From: JAAZBV01 sp964460435
Lineage (GTDB): Bacteria > Desulfobacterota > DSM-4660 > Desulfatiglandales > HGW-15
Direction: 5' to 3'
NCBI GenBank assembly: GCA_964460435.1
Contig: CAYWRH010000005.1
Coordinates: 6,701 to 70,700 of the forward strand
Length of the DNA: 64,000 nt
In this document: positions 24,922 through 34,021 of the stretch, in pieces
How the letters are laid out: every line of letters starts with the position of its first letter
Position numbering within the stretch: the first letter of the stretch is position 1
Made by a program: the position numbers and the translations under genes
Notes under the pieces: model-generated
Seen by the model: the letters and a program-made list of their open reading frames with translations, nothing else
The model's database searches: none
Told to the model about the DNA's origin: nothing

Positions 24922-26572
24922 TGCAACATCCCATCAAGTCAAAGTCACCAAATATTTTACTTATTACCCGGCGCAGAAGCCCTTTAAGGGCAGGGTTTTT
25001 AAGTTGTGTTATTGTATCAATCGCCCTTGTCTTTACCTCTCTCATCAGATCACGCACACCATTATCAATCTTGAGATCCCTAAAGATACTAACTATTCTG
25101 TCAAATTCATGCTCTCTCACATATTTCTCCTGCCATGCCCTCTGAAGGAGCTTACGGGCCTGGCCGCTCGCCTGTTCTGTGGCAAGGGCCGTTACAATGG
25201 AGGGACGATCAAGCAGCCGGTGCATATCCTCTTCCGGCATCAGATAGTCCTCAAGATCATCGCCTATCTGGTATGCTACGCCTATGGCCTCACTGTAATG
25301 ATGAAGAGAGTCTAATGTGGAATCATCAGCGCCTGCCAGCATGGCGCCAAGGGTCAGCGCAACATCAAATGCCGGGGAGGTCTTTTTTCTGAAAATTTCG
25401 AGAACCTGGCCGGAAGAAAGGCATCCTGGGTTTCGTGACCAGACAAGCTCCTCACCCTGGCCCAGGCACATAACACGGTGTGCATGGGCAGCAATGTTAA
25501 TCAATGCTGAACGCAGATCCGCACAGGTGTCGAGTTCAGAGAGTAGCTGATATCCCCAGCCGATAAGCAGATCTCCCGCGTTCAGCGCAACAGGGACCCC
25601 GTATTCTGCATGAAGGGTTTTTTTGCCATAGCGTATCTTATCGTCATCTTCTATGTCATCATGGATAAGCGATGCCTTGTGAAAACATTCCACTGCCACA
25701 GCCAGTTTTTGTATGTTTGACTCAGGGATTTTCCTGTGAGGATCAAGGGCAGAAATGGCGCAGGCTGCCAGAAATGGCCGCCACCTTTTTCCCTTAAGCG
25801 CCATCCATTCTATTGCAAGCGCCTCTGTCTGCGTGCCTTCAGGCTTTATAAGCAATTCCAGCGCCTCGCTTATGAACCATGCGTTAACCCTGGCGTATTC
25901 CTTTTTAAGATCAAGCCGCGGTATTAAAGGATTATCGGATATTTCATAAACAGCCTCCCACAGCCAGTCTGTATCTATTGCCGTGTCTTTACACCCGTCA
26001 TAGAGCAGGGGAACAGCTATTCCTGGCACAGCGCCAGCCTCCATGTATGGAAAGACCTTTTCAAGCGTTGCGAGGCAGCTTACCCCTATAACCGCCTCGA
26101 TTCTGCCTGTTTCAATAAGAGACATAACGATTGGAGAACCCTCGGCAATAAGCACAGCATACCCAAGCTCCTCTGCCTGTCGCTTAAAATCATGTATGAT
26201 GCATGACCCGCAGTGTTCACACAGAAGGCCGATCTCATCTGTCTGTGCCCCGCAGTTTATTGAAGAACTAAGGCACTTTGGCATGAGCAATAGACGCTTG
26301 CTATACGGGGTTGCCGCAACTGTTTCACGCCACAGTGCATTGTTAATAAGGACAGCGGCAAAGTCTGCATATTGGATTGGCAGGTTATTCTCCTTAAGCA
26401 CGCCTGTCGCATGATATTTAAGTTCATTGATCCCAAGCGGGGCGCAGAGTTCATTTTTCTGTACATATTCAGTTATTAACTGACGCAGATCCTCCCGCTC
26501 CTTCAGGGTGGGCGGCACCTCTTTCTGGGTTGGATGAATGTTGTATATTGATGCAGGGACAAATTGGTTCAT
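24863..26572 (-). CDS. DUF116-polyprenyl diphosphate synthase fusion
   Basis: Two domains in one 569-residue protein. Residues 90-210 are DUF116-like: RLLLMPKCL followed by Cys 107, 118, 121 and 124 (CEHCGSC), a likely iron-sulfur or zinc site, with the family's EGSP segment. Residues 240-540 are a trans-isoprenyl diphosphate synthase (IspA/IspB fold) with K-GKRWRP (IPP site, about 260-266), the first Asp-rich motif DDIED (305-309), KKT (396-398), and the second DDLED (438-442), all catalytic features intact. It should condense IPP with an allylic diphosphate; product chain length cannot be read. Start ATG 26572 has a very strong GGAGG at nine bases; an earlier start would ignore it. ATGA overlap with the radical SAM gene. 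The fusion is unusual. Confidence 0.85.
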   Translation of the reverse strand: MNQFVPASIYNIHPTQKEVPPTLKEREDLRQLITEYVQKNELCAPLGINELKYHATGVLKENNLPIQYADFAAVLINNALWRETVAATPYSKRLLLMPKCLSSSINCGAQTDEIGLLCEHCGSCIIHDFKRQAEELGYAVLIAEGSPIVMSLIETGRIEAVIGVSCLATLEKVFPYMEAGAVPGIAVPLLYDGCKDTAIDTDWLWEAVYEISDNPLIPRLDLKKEYARVNAWFISEALELLIKPEGTQTEALAIEWMALKGKRWRPFLAACAISALDPHRKIPESNIQKLAVAVECFHKASLIHDDIEDDDKIRYGKKTLHAEYGVPVALNAGDLLIGWGYQLLSELDTCADLRSALINIAAHAHRVMCLGQGEELVWSRNPGCLSSGQVLEIFRKKTSPAFDVALTLGAMLAGADDSTLDSLHHYSEAIGVAYQIGDDLEDYLMPEEDMHRLLDRPSIVTALATEQASGQARKLLQRAWQEKYVREHEFDRIVSIFRDLKIDNGVRDLMREVKTRAIDTITQLKNPALKGLLRRVISKIFGDFDLMGCCNDIKTQDASGPNQGPGTAQ

Positions 26573-28140
26573 ACCCTTTCCTCCATTCTGCCAGAGCAAC
26601 CTTTTTCAGCATATGGCTGCATCTTTCCTGCCATCCTGCGGAATGCCATCCTCCAGTTTGCTATCTCTGCCCGGCCCATTACCTGCAGGGTCATGCGCTT
26701 CAGTAAAGATACCCCCCCGGCACGCTCATTGTCCCACATGAGTCTTGGAACCCGCCTGAAATTTATTTCATAGCAGGTACGGTATAACTCAAGATGATCA
26801 GCACGCATATTTTTGATGGAAAAATTGCCGGTAGCAAAAATATCCTCTTCAAGGATCGGTTCATAAAATACAGGGAAAACCACAAGCTCCTGGCCTTCAA
26901 ATCCCTTTACCAGTCTGAGTGTATCAGCAACATCAGAGGGCTCTTCACCAGGCAGACCGAGAATAATACTTATTACCGGAAAAAAGCCGGTACGGGTCAA
27001 CCTGCCAACTGCCTCGCCTGCCATTTCAGGCCAGTCATCAGGAGAAAAGGGGGCTATCTTTCCGGGGCTGTTGGCTGCCACCAGCCTGCCGTTTGCGCTT
27101 TCAACGCCCATGTTTACCCATAGATAGCGGGCCGGTTTTTCCCATGTTAAAAGATGCCTTATCTCCCTTAATTCCTTTTCGTCAAGCTGCAGCACACTTG
27201 TGACATTGGCGTGATCTATCTGCATAAAAGAAAGACCCTTTAGCTGTTTCATCTGTGTGAGCAGAGCAGCAAGGGCATTGAAGTCAGGCCTTAATGAAGA
27301 AGAGCCGTAACGGAAAAAATCCTCGCTACCGCTTACTACTGACCTTACTCCTGCTGCGAGGTTTGTCTCAAGGTCGGCCATGATGAGATCATTAGAAAGA
27401 TGTCTCATTCCCTTATGGGCCATGCTGCAGAAGCGGCATCCCCGGCCGCAGCCCCTTGAGAGTTCAATGATCCCCATCATTGATGCGCCGCATATGGGCT
27501 GAATCCTGTGTGCCCCTGTTCCATCTGCAATAACCTGATGGTCTGCAAATCTGCCTTCGAGCAGATCAATGACAAGCTCAGGCCCTTTATCCTCAAAATA
27601 TCCCTCATATATGATATCAATGCCAAGTTCAGCCGCTTCATCCGGGTAGGCTAGAACTTGCCATGCACCTGTCCCACCAAAGAGAACCTTAAACGGGTAG
27701 CGTTCCTTTTCTGCCCTGAGCATAAGAAGAGTTTCCCTGGTCCATTTTTTTGTATAGAGCTCACCATTCCAGAATGCGCTTGTGGTTGTATTGCTCATGC
27801 CGTGACCGAGCGGATCACTTGAGCTGAAAAGCACAAGCTTTACCCATGGCCCTAATAGATCAGGCAGCCGTTCCGGTGTGGTGCATACCACATCGTCAGC
27901 ATCAAGGCCTGCGGAGGCACGAAGGGAAGATTCAATACGGCGAAGCCCGAGAGGGGCTGTATGGGCACGCCCCTGCGCATCGGTGTGTACCTTTGGACTC
28001 AATAAGTGGCGCATCAGCGGCCCTGGAACCTGCGTGGTCTGCATGGTGGCAAAGATGCCTTCGAACAGGATGCTGTAGGATGCAGAAAGGGTGCGGTCTG
28101 CAACCAGGATAACAGAGGGTTTTAAGGCGCTTTTATTCAT
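26569..28140 (-). CDS. B12-binding-like radical SAM protein
   Basis: Radical SAM enzyme: cluster motif CGRGCRFC (Cys 231, 235, 238) in a TIM-barrel-like core with GVESAN (about 345) and ILGLPGE (about 400). The first 210 residues resemble the Rossmann-type region that precedes the core in B12-binding radical SAM proteins, but I do not see the clear DxHxxG cobalamin loop, so cobalamin use is uncertain. Such proteins make methylations, C-C bonds or ring changes; in hopanoid pathways HpnJ, HpnP and HpnR are of this broad class. Its place next to a prenyl synthase and cyclases suggests tailoring of an isoprenoid. Overlaps both neighbours. Confidence 0.8.
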   Translation of the reverse strand: MNKSALKPSVILVADRTLSASYSILFEGIFATMQTTQVPGPLMRHLLSPKVHTDAQGRAHTAPLGLRRIESSLRASAGLDADDVVCTTPERLPDLLGPWVKLVLFSSSDPLGHGMSNTTTSAFWNGELYTKKWTRETLLMLRAEKERYPFKVLFGGTGAWQVLAYPDEAAELGIDIIYEGYFEDKGPELVIDLLEGRFADHQVIADGTGAHRIQPICGASMMGIIELSRGCGRGCRFCSMAHKGMRHLSNDLIMADLETNLAAGVRSVVSGSEDFFRYGSSSLRPDFNALAALLTQMKQLKGLSFMQIDHANVTSVLQLDEKELREIRHLLTWEKPARYLWVNMGVESANGRLVAANSPGKIAPFSPDDWPEMAGEAVGRLTRTGFFPVISIILGLPGEEPSDVADTLRLVKGFEGQELVVFPVFYEPILEEDIFATGNFSIKNMRADHLELYRTCYEINFRRVPRLMWDNERAGGVSLLKRMTLQVMGRAEIANWRMAFRRMAGKMQPYAEKGCSGRMEERV

Positions 28141-28987
28141 CCATTTTCCCGCCCGAAGAGGCCTTTTTATGAATACGGTCTAGATCGGCAGGCGAGAGCG
28201 CCTGCAATACATCCATGGGGATATCGAGCTGTTTGTGCAGCATTTCAAGCATATTTGCCTTAGGCCCTGGTTCAGGAGAAAAACGCTCACCCCGGCTGCT
28301 TCTGTTACGCAGCATGGCATAGATATCCTTTTCCTGCAAAAGATCAATCCTCGCCGAAGAAGGGGTGATCTTTGATTCATCAATTTCATCCCCGTTTATG
28401 GGCGATTGATTTATCTTTGGAAAAATAATTGCCCTTGCCGGACAGACACGGGCGCATGCAGGGCAGTTGTTTTTGCAGTTATCAGGCTGTGAAACCCTGA
28501 CATCTCCATCATCATCAACAGAGTAAACGCCAAAGAGACAGAAGTTAAAGCAGAGCTTGCAGCGCCGGCAGCGCCTCATGTCTATTACAGGGAACCAGGG
28601 TTCCTGCCTGCCGCTGTGTTTAATAAAATCCATTTTCCGGCCAGACTCAACTGAATTGCGCTCTTTTACGGCATCCATAATCTTTTCAGGTGAAAGGGAG
28701 CGGCAGTTAAGAATCCTTACAGAACAATCAAGCGGAAGAGGTGCTTCTGCCATATCAAACAGGGAGCGTATGGCCCTCTCATAACAGGCGATGATAGTAA
28801 GTTCAGGGCACTGCGCCCATTCCCTCAATAAAGGGTCATGCCGGGCTGCCAGCCCGCACAGATCATCAACTGCGATGACTTCTAAACCGGATTGACCGAG
28901 ATTCTGCAATATGTATTCACAGGATTCTTTTGAAACAAGCTCCCTGTGAATGCATCTGCAGTATATTACCAAATCCTTTCCGGACAT
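28133..28987 (-). CDS. Ferredoxin-like 2[4Fe-4S] protein, first gene of isoprenoid operon
   Basis: 284 residues. The N-terminal 110 residues form a domain of unknown type with scattered cysteines (CRCIH at 10-14, ACYERA). The middle carries two cluster motifs: CRRCKLCFNFC (about 139-149) and CKNNCPACARVCP (about 171-183), a bacterial-type double [4Fe-4S] ferredoxin. The C-terminal third is charged and probably helical. It likely supplies electrons to the radical SAM enzyme encoded next (eight-base overlap). Cytoplasmic, no signal peptide. As first gene of the unit its upstream region 28988-29090 should hold the operon promoter, but I could not assign it. Confidence 0.75.
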   Translation of the reverse strand: MSGKDLVIYCRCIHRELVSKESCEYILQNLGQSGLEVIAVDDLCGLAARHDPLLREWAQCPELTIIACYERAIRSLFDMAEAPLPLDCSVRILNCRSLSPEKIMDAVKERNSVESGRKMDFIKHSGRQEPWFPVIDMRRCRRCKLCFNFCLFGVYSVDDDGDVRVSQPDNCKNNCPACARVCPARAIIFPKINQSPINGDEIDESKITPSSARIDLLQEKDIYAMLRNRSSRGERFSPEPGPKANMLEMLHKQLDIPMDVLQALSPADLDRIHKKASSGGKMDE

Positions 28988-29090
28988 ATTATATCACCAC
29001 CATAAAGACGGCTGGATTTCACGGACAGGCCGTGGAATGACAATTTTTACTCCTGTCTGTTCTTTCCTGTATTCTCTTTTTTTTTTAACC

Positions 29091-29176
29091 TGCGCCCTGA
29101 ACCATGAGCCTTGTGCCTTGAGCCCTTTACCTGTTTTTTAACCCTCGAACCCTGGAATCCTCGACCCCTTGAACCC
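29091..29176. repeat. Degenerate short-unit repeat (CCTTGAACC/CCATGAGCC type)
   Basis: Imperfect tandem runs of the form CCNTGANCC (for instance CCCTGAACC, CCTTGTGCC, CCTTGAGCC, CCTTGAACCCC) fill this stretch between the ferredoxin gene and the end of the convergent-orientation propeller gene. No coding potential. Confidence 0.5.
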
Positions 29177-30439
29177 CTATTTTAAAACCACACACTTCAT
29201 CTGCTTCTGGTCCCTTATAATAAGTTTTCCGTCACTCAATGCAAGCGGCGCCCATGACTGTTTTGTATCAAGCAGTTCAGCCTTCGCAAGCACCCTGAAT
29301 TCTGTGGGGTCTGGCTCAATAAGGTATAATGTCTTTTCTCCGTCGCTGCTTATTATTATATCGTCGGCAAGTATATACCCGCCCTTGTCAAAGCCGGGTT
29401 TTCTTTTGGTCTTCCATTTAATATTGCCTGAAAGATCCATGCAGCAAAGGCCATCCTTCGTGGAGTTGTCACTGCATTGGCTGTATAGATGCCCTTTATA
29501 AAAAATTGCAGGGTGAACATGGGAGATGAACTCTTTTGTAGCCATTGCCTCATTTACCTTATAGGAACCGCCTTTTTTATCGATCTGCAGAAGGACTGAC
29601 CCTGCATTATACCCTCCTGTAATAAAAATCTGGCTGTTACTGACCTGTGTGGCATTGGGAACTGGAATACCGCACTGCCAGCCTTCATATGTCCATAAAA
29701 GGGCGCCGTTTTTAGGGTTATATCCAAGGACAGCCCCCTTGACAGAGCCGTCACGGCTGCTGGCAGTTATCATGATCAGATGATCTTCTCCTGAAATTTT
29801 TGCTATGGAGGGCGAAACATAACATGCCTCTCCTTTAAGTTTACCTGTTTTCCAGATAATGTTTCCGTTCTCTTTGTCATATGCAACCAGACCTGTCTCT
29901 TTGGTCTGCGAAGCAACTATTACCATGTTCTTATAGACAAGGGGATTCTGGGCAATGGCCCATGTAGGATACTCACGACCGCCAAAATCGGTCCAGATAT
30001 TTTTATTCCAGAGTGGCTTACGGGTATTTATGTCCAGACAGTAAAAGTTGCCGAAAAGGTCACAGATGTATATCCTGCTGCCATCAATAGTGGGTGTTGA
30101 CCTTGTGCCGTCATTGCTGACCGACCCCGGCGCCTCATTGGTGAATTGCCACTCCTCCTCTCCTGTCATGAGATCAAGGCAGCGGAGAATGTTTGTCCTG
30201 TCTTCAACACGGTCATAAACATATACCTTGCCCTTGCTTATTGCTGCCCCTCCAAACCCTTCGCCAAGTGGGATTGTCCACAACACCTTTGGCCCTTCGG
30301 CAGGCCAGGAGCGTAACAGACCCTTTTCATTGGATACGCCGTTTCTGTCTGGGCCAAGGTACTGGGGCCAGTCAGAGGCAGAAACCTGATTAAAGACAAA
30401 AAGGATAAAAACAGAGACAACCATTGCTATCTTTTTCAT
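29177..30439 (-). CDS. Secreted PQQ-like beta-propeller protein (1)
   Basis: Signal peptide MKKIAMVVSVFILFVFNQVSA, then DWPQYLGPDRNG (the W-P-x-[FY]-x-G entry motif of PQQ-like propellers) and repeated blades with G-K-V-Y and A-x-D-x-x-x-G-x-x-x-W patterns (YDKENGNIIWKTG, LGYNPKNGALLWTY). These fold into seven- or eight-bladed propellers; PQQ-binding residues are not evident, so it is unlikely to be a dehydrogenase. The start is ATG 30439 because AAGGAG precedes it; the in-frame upstream start at 30475 has none. It is clearly related to the protein at 37464 (shared GEGF/YxGAAxxKG and the tail SWxPxxxSGxLIIRDxxxMKC). Function unknown. Confidence 0.85.
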   Translation of the reverse strand: MKKIAMVVSVFILFVFNQVSASDWPQYLGPDRNGVSNEKGLLRSWPAEGPKVLWTIPLGEGFGGAAISKGKVYVYDRVEDRTNILRCLDLMTGEEEWQFTNEAPGSVSNDGTRSTPTIDGSRIYICDLFGNFYCLDINTRKPLWNKNIWTDFGGREYPTWAIAQNPLVYKNMVIVASQTKETGLVAYDKENGNIIWKTGKLKGEACYVSPSIAKISGEDHLIMITASSRDGSVKGAVLGYNPKNGALLWTYEGWQCGIPVPNATQVSNSQIFITGGYNAGSVLLQIDKKGGSYKVNEAMATKEFISHVHPAIFYKGHLYSQCSDNSTKDGLCCMDLSGNIKWKTKRKPGFDKGGYILADDIIISSDGEKTLYLIEPDPTEFRVLAKAELLDTKQSWAPLALSDGKLIIRDQKQMKCVVLK

Positions 30440-30664
30440 AAAGGCTCCTTTCACTAAGTCCTTCAAATTAACCATGGCCGGAATTTACCATATTGTTGTT
30501 TTATTGTTCAATATTATTCGGGCCTCTTCATTTACATATATGTTTATGGTGAAACCATGATAATTATCTCTATATATACGATTTTTGTTGAATATTTTAA
30601 TCGCAGTCCTTAACTTGTTAGAAATTAAAAAAATCATCTACCAGAACAGCTTTTTGAGGGTTTT

Positions 30665-31861
30665 ATGATGGGCAATATATCCCGTACGGTTTTATGGACA
30701 ACATTGGCCGTGATTATTTGTTTTCTACTGGCATGGGGTATAAACAGCCATCGCACACAAAGTAAAATACCTGTCAATGAGCATGTGCAGCAGGGCATTA
30801 AGGTTCCGGCCAACCCGGGGGGCAACTGGCCCCAGTTTCATGGCAATCAGTCACAGAGAGGTTTTGTTACGGGTGAACTCCCGGACAGTCTTAATCCTGT
30901 ATGGAGATTCAAGGCAGGGGCAGGGGTCAAATCATCCCCTGCAATTGTTGATAATAGGGTATATATCGGTTCCTCAGATAAGCATATGTATGCCATAGAT
31001 GTTCTAACAGGCAAGCAAATCTGGGCAGCACTTCTTGACGGTGAGGTAGAGGCATCTCCCACGGTTATCGACAAAAGGGTCTATATCGGGACGCTTGCCG
31101 GAACCCTCTATGCGCTTGATTCAGAAACAGGTTCTGAAGGCTGGCGATTCAGCGCCGGCGACAAGCTGACCGGCGGGGTAAACTGGTTCAGGGGCGAGAG
31201 CAACAGACTCTATCTGCTTGCGGGCAGTTACGATTCAATTCTTTATTGTATTGATGCTGTTACCGGAAAGGAGGCCTGGCAATATGAAACAGGCAATTAC
31301 ATCAACGGCTCTCCGGCAGTGAATGACAGATACTGTGCCTTTGGCGGATGCGATGCTGTGATACATATTATCAATCTAACCGACGGCAAAAGGGCCGGTG
31401 AGATCGATACGGGCGCTTATATTGCCGCATCTGCCGCTATACAGGATGACCTTGTTTTTGTCGGCAATTATGAGGGTGAGTTATTAAAGGCATCGCTCTC
31501 CACACATGAAACCATATGGCGGTATAGGATTAATAAGGGGGCATTTATCTCTTCCCCTGCTGTTACTGATGACGCAGTAGTAATAGGAGGGGGAGATATG
31601 AATATACACTGTATTGATATAAAAACAGGTATGGCCAGGTGGACATATAAAACCCTGGATGCAGTAAACAGTTCTCCTGTGATTGTCGGTAACAGGGTTC
31701 TTGCCGGGAGTGATGACGGCAGGTTATATATGTTAAACATGGCAGACGGCAAGCTCATATGGTCATATGAAACCGGCAGATCAATAACCTCTTCCCCTGC
31801 TGTGGCAGATGGCATGGTCGTAGTGGGGTGTGATGACGGGATGGTATACTGTTTCAAATGA
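30665..31861 (+). CDS. Membrane-anchored PQQ-like beta-propeller protein (2)
   Basis: N-terminal helix (TVLWTTLAVIICFLLAWGI, residues 8-26), probably an uncleaved anchor, then NWPQFHGN and about seven PQQ-like blades with very regular G-x-x-Y-A-[IL]-D-x-x-T-G-x-x-x-W repeats and SSPAV/SPTV strands. Periplasmic side. Divergent from propeller 1 and translationally coupled to the glycosyltransferase (ATGA at 31858-31861). The BamB resemblance comes from the fold; outer-membrane protein assembly is not implied. Two adjacent ATG codons (30665, 30668) follow GAGGG. Confidence 0.85.
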   Translation: MMGNISRTVLWTTLAVIICFLLAWGINSHRTQSKIPVNEHVQQGIKVPANPGGNWPQFHGNQSQRGFVTGELPDSLNPVWRFKAGAGVKSSPAIVDNRVYIGSSDKHMYAIDVLTGKQIWAALLDGEVEASPTVIDKRVYIGTLAGTLYALDSETGSEGWRFSAGDKLTGGVNWFRGESNRLYLLAGSYDSILYCIDAVTGKEAWQYETGNYINGSPAVNDRYCAFGGCDAVIHIINLTDGKRAGEIDTGAYIAASAAIQDDLVFVGNYEGELLKASLSTHETIWRYRINKGAFISSPAVTDDAVVIGGGDMNIHCIDIKTGMARWTYKTLDAVNSSPVIVGNRVLAGSDDGRLYMLNMADGKLIWSYETGRSITSSPAVADGMVVVGCDDGMVYCFK

Positions 31862-33156
31862 AGATAATACAGATAACACCGGGGTCAGGGGATAATTTTT
31901 ACTGTGAGAACTGCCTGAGAGATCAGGCCCTTGTCAGGGCGCTTTTTGCTCAGGGTCATGAGATATTAATGGTGCCCCTTTATCTGCCCATTAAACTCGA
32001 TTCGCAAAAGGTGACTATCAAGGCGCCCATTTTTTACGGGGGCATCAATGTCTATCTGCAGCAGAAATTGGGGTTGTTCCGCAGGAGCCCCAGGTGGCTG
32101 GACAGACTGTTTGATAATCGTTCACTGCTGTCAAGGGTCTCAAAAAAGGCAGGCATGACCCGTTCCCGTGACCTTGGTGAAACCACTATATCCATGCTTA
32201 AGGGCGAAAATGGTAATCAGGCAAAGGAGCTGGAACGGCTCATTGAATGGCTGTCAAACGATAATGAAAGACCTGATGTGATAATACTCTCCAACGTGCT
32301 TCTGGGAGGGCTTGCAGCGACTCTGAAAAGGCGTCTGAATGTGCCTGTGGTCTGTATGCTTCAGGATGAGGAGGCTTTTATTGACAGCATGGATGAGCCT
32401 TACAGCAAAGAGGTGTGGAGGCTCATAATGGAATGCTCCCTTGAGATAGATGCCTTTATATCTGTAAGCAGGGCATACACAAAACGTATTGCCCCAAGGC
32501 TTGGTATTTCAGAAGAGAAGATCAATACGGTGTACATGGGCATAGATTTAAATGAATACCCGCCTGCCATAAAGGCGCCTGAAAGGCCGGTTATAGGTTT
32601 TCTTTCACGCATGTGCCCCCTGCGCGGGCTTGATATACTTATTGATACATTTATACTGATCAGACAGAACCCTGAACTGAGGATGTGCCGGTTACAGATA
32701 TCAGGAGGCAGATCACAGGCTGATGAGCCTTTTTTAGGAAATATGAAAAAGCGCCTTGAAAAGGAGGGCATTATAAATGATGTGACATTTATGCCCGAAT
32801 TCCTTGGCGAGGGTCGCAGAGAGTGGTTAAAGAGCATTTCTGTGATGTGTGTCCCTGAAAGGGAGGAGGCGGCTTATGGCCTTTTTGCCATTGAGGCACA
32901 GGCAGCAGGGGTGCCTGTTGTTGTGCCAAAGATAGGCATATTCCCTGAGATGCTTGATCTGACAAAAGGAGGCCTGATTGTTGATCCAAATACACCTCAA
33001 AATTTTGCAGCAACCCTTACCCCCCTTTTGCTTCACCCTGATATAGCATTCAGCCTCGGACAAAAGGGAAGAAAGGGGATAGAGGCCCATTTTGATATAC
33101 AGAAGAGCTCAAAGAATCTGGTCGGGGTGCTTGAAAAGGTTGTAAAGATGGCATAG
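31858..33156 (+). CDS. Family 4-like glycosyltransferase
   Basis: GT-B glycosyltransferase, group 1. N-terminal MKIIQITPGSGDNFYCENCLRDQALVRAL, middle IDLNEYPP, GFLSRMCPLRGLDILID (the GRL-x-x-x-KG donor-site segment) and the C-terminal acceptor/nucleotide region AAYGLFAIEAQAAGVPVV. In the usual E-x7-E motif the first Glu appears replaced by Ala when aligned on the second, while Glu occurs one residue earlier; activity should be treated with care. Coupled by ATGA to propeller 2 and followed by a repeat and an ABC transporter. Substrate unknown. Confidence 0.8.
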   Translation: MKIIQITPGSGDNFYCENCLRDQALVRALFAQGHEILMVPLYLPIKLDSQKVTIKAPIFYGGINVYLQQKLGLFRRSPRWLDRLFDNRSLLSRVSKKAGMTRSRDLGETTISMLKGENGNQAKELERLIEWLSNDNERPDVIILSNVLLGGLAATLKRRLNVPVVCMLQDEEAFIDSMDEPYSKEVWRLIMECSLEIDAFISVSRAYTKRIAPRLGISEEKINTVYMGIDLNEYPPAIKAPERPVIGFLSRMCPLRGLDILIDTFILIRQNPELRMCRLQISGGRSQADEPFLGNMKKRLEKEGIINDVTFMPEFLGEGRREWLKSISVMCVPEREEAAYGLFAIEAQAAGVPVVVPKIGIFPEMLDLTKGGLIVDPNTPQNFAATLTPLLLHPDIAFSLGQKGRKGIEAHFDIQKSSKNLVGVLEKVVKMA

Positions 33157-33214
33157 AGCATAGCGCATAGGGCATAGCGCATAGAGCATAGGGCATAGCG
33201 CATAGGGCATAGGG
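33152..33214. repeat. Tandem repeat, nine units of CATAGNG (7 bases)
   Basis: The unit CATAG followed by two bases (AG, CG or GG) occurs nine times without a gap, starting inside the last codons of the glycosyltransferase gene and running into the intergenic space. A variable microsatellite; no CRISPR-like spacer structure. Confidence 0.85.
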
Positions 33215-33296
33215 CAAAGAGAAAAGAGTAGGATTTTTTAGCTGGGTAAAAGGCTCCCCGCCCCATTGTGCGTGAGGGGTTGGGGGAGGGGAAGGA

Positions 33297-33989
33297 ATGA
33301 AATTCATGCTGGAGTTAATTGATGTAACAAAGGGCTATGGCAGCCCGGGTTTGCCAGGATATGTGGCTGTCCTGAACTCCATAAACCTCAAACTTAAAGC
33401 TATGGATGCTGTTGCCGTGCTTGGGCCGTCAGGGTGCGGGAAGAGCACACTGCTTAATATAATCGGGGCACTTGATAAACCTTCATCGGGGCAGGTGAAG
33501 TTTATGGGGCAGGATCTCTCTACCCTTGATGAACCTGCCCTTGCCCGTATCAGGAACAAGGAGATCGGGTTTGTATTTCAGATGCATCATCTTTTGCCCC
33601 ACTGCACTGTGCTTGAAAATGTGCTTGTGCCGACACTCGCTTACCCTGACAGGGCCAAGAGCAGTTCACTTAAAGAGAGGGCTGTCAGCCTGATAGAAAG
33701 GATGGGGATCAGTGACTGTATGAATCGTCGCCCAGGTGAGATTTCAGGCGGAGAGAGGCAAAGGGCCGCAGTTGCAAGGGCCTTGATCAATTCTCCAAAA
33801 CTGCTTCTGGCCGATGAACCGACCGGGTCGCTTGATCATGAAACAGCAGTAAGCGTGATGGATCTATTAATCAGCCTTAACCGCACAGAGAATATCACCC
33901 TTGTTGTTGTGACCCATGCAAATGACCTGGCGCAGCTGTTTAAAAGGGTTTTCACAATTACTAAAGGCAGGCTTTCAGATGAAAAATAA
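33297..33989 (+). CDS. ABC transporter ATP-binding protein, LolD/MacB type
   Basis: 230 residues with Walker A GPSGCGKST (43-51), Q-loop in FVFQMHH, signature ISGGERQ (about 145) and Walker B LLLADEPTG (about 165), then the H-loop VVTHAND. The MacB/LolD family energises mechanotransmission or lipoprotein release and is paired here with the large permease 32 bases downstream. The start at 33297 has GGAAGGA too close; ATG 33306 with the same site at better spacing is an alternative. Confidence 0.9.
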   Translation: MKFMLELIDVTKGYGSPGLPGYVAVLNSINLKLKAMDAVAVLGPSGCGKSTLLNIIGALDKPSSGQVKFMGQDLSTLDEPALARIRNKEIGFVFQMHHLLPHCTVLENVLVPTLAYPDRAKSSSLKERAVSLIERMGISDCMNRRPGEISGGERQRAAVARALINSPKLLLADEPTGSLDHETAVSVMDLLISLNRTENITLVVVTHANDLAQLFKRVFTITKGRLSDEK

Positions 33990-34021
33990 CAGCTCATGGA
34001 AATAGCACTGGGGCATACAGA

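Noticed and set aside
33152..33214. CRISPR-like array
   Set aside because: Seven-base units without spacers; a microsatellite.
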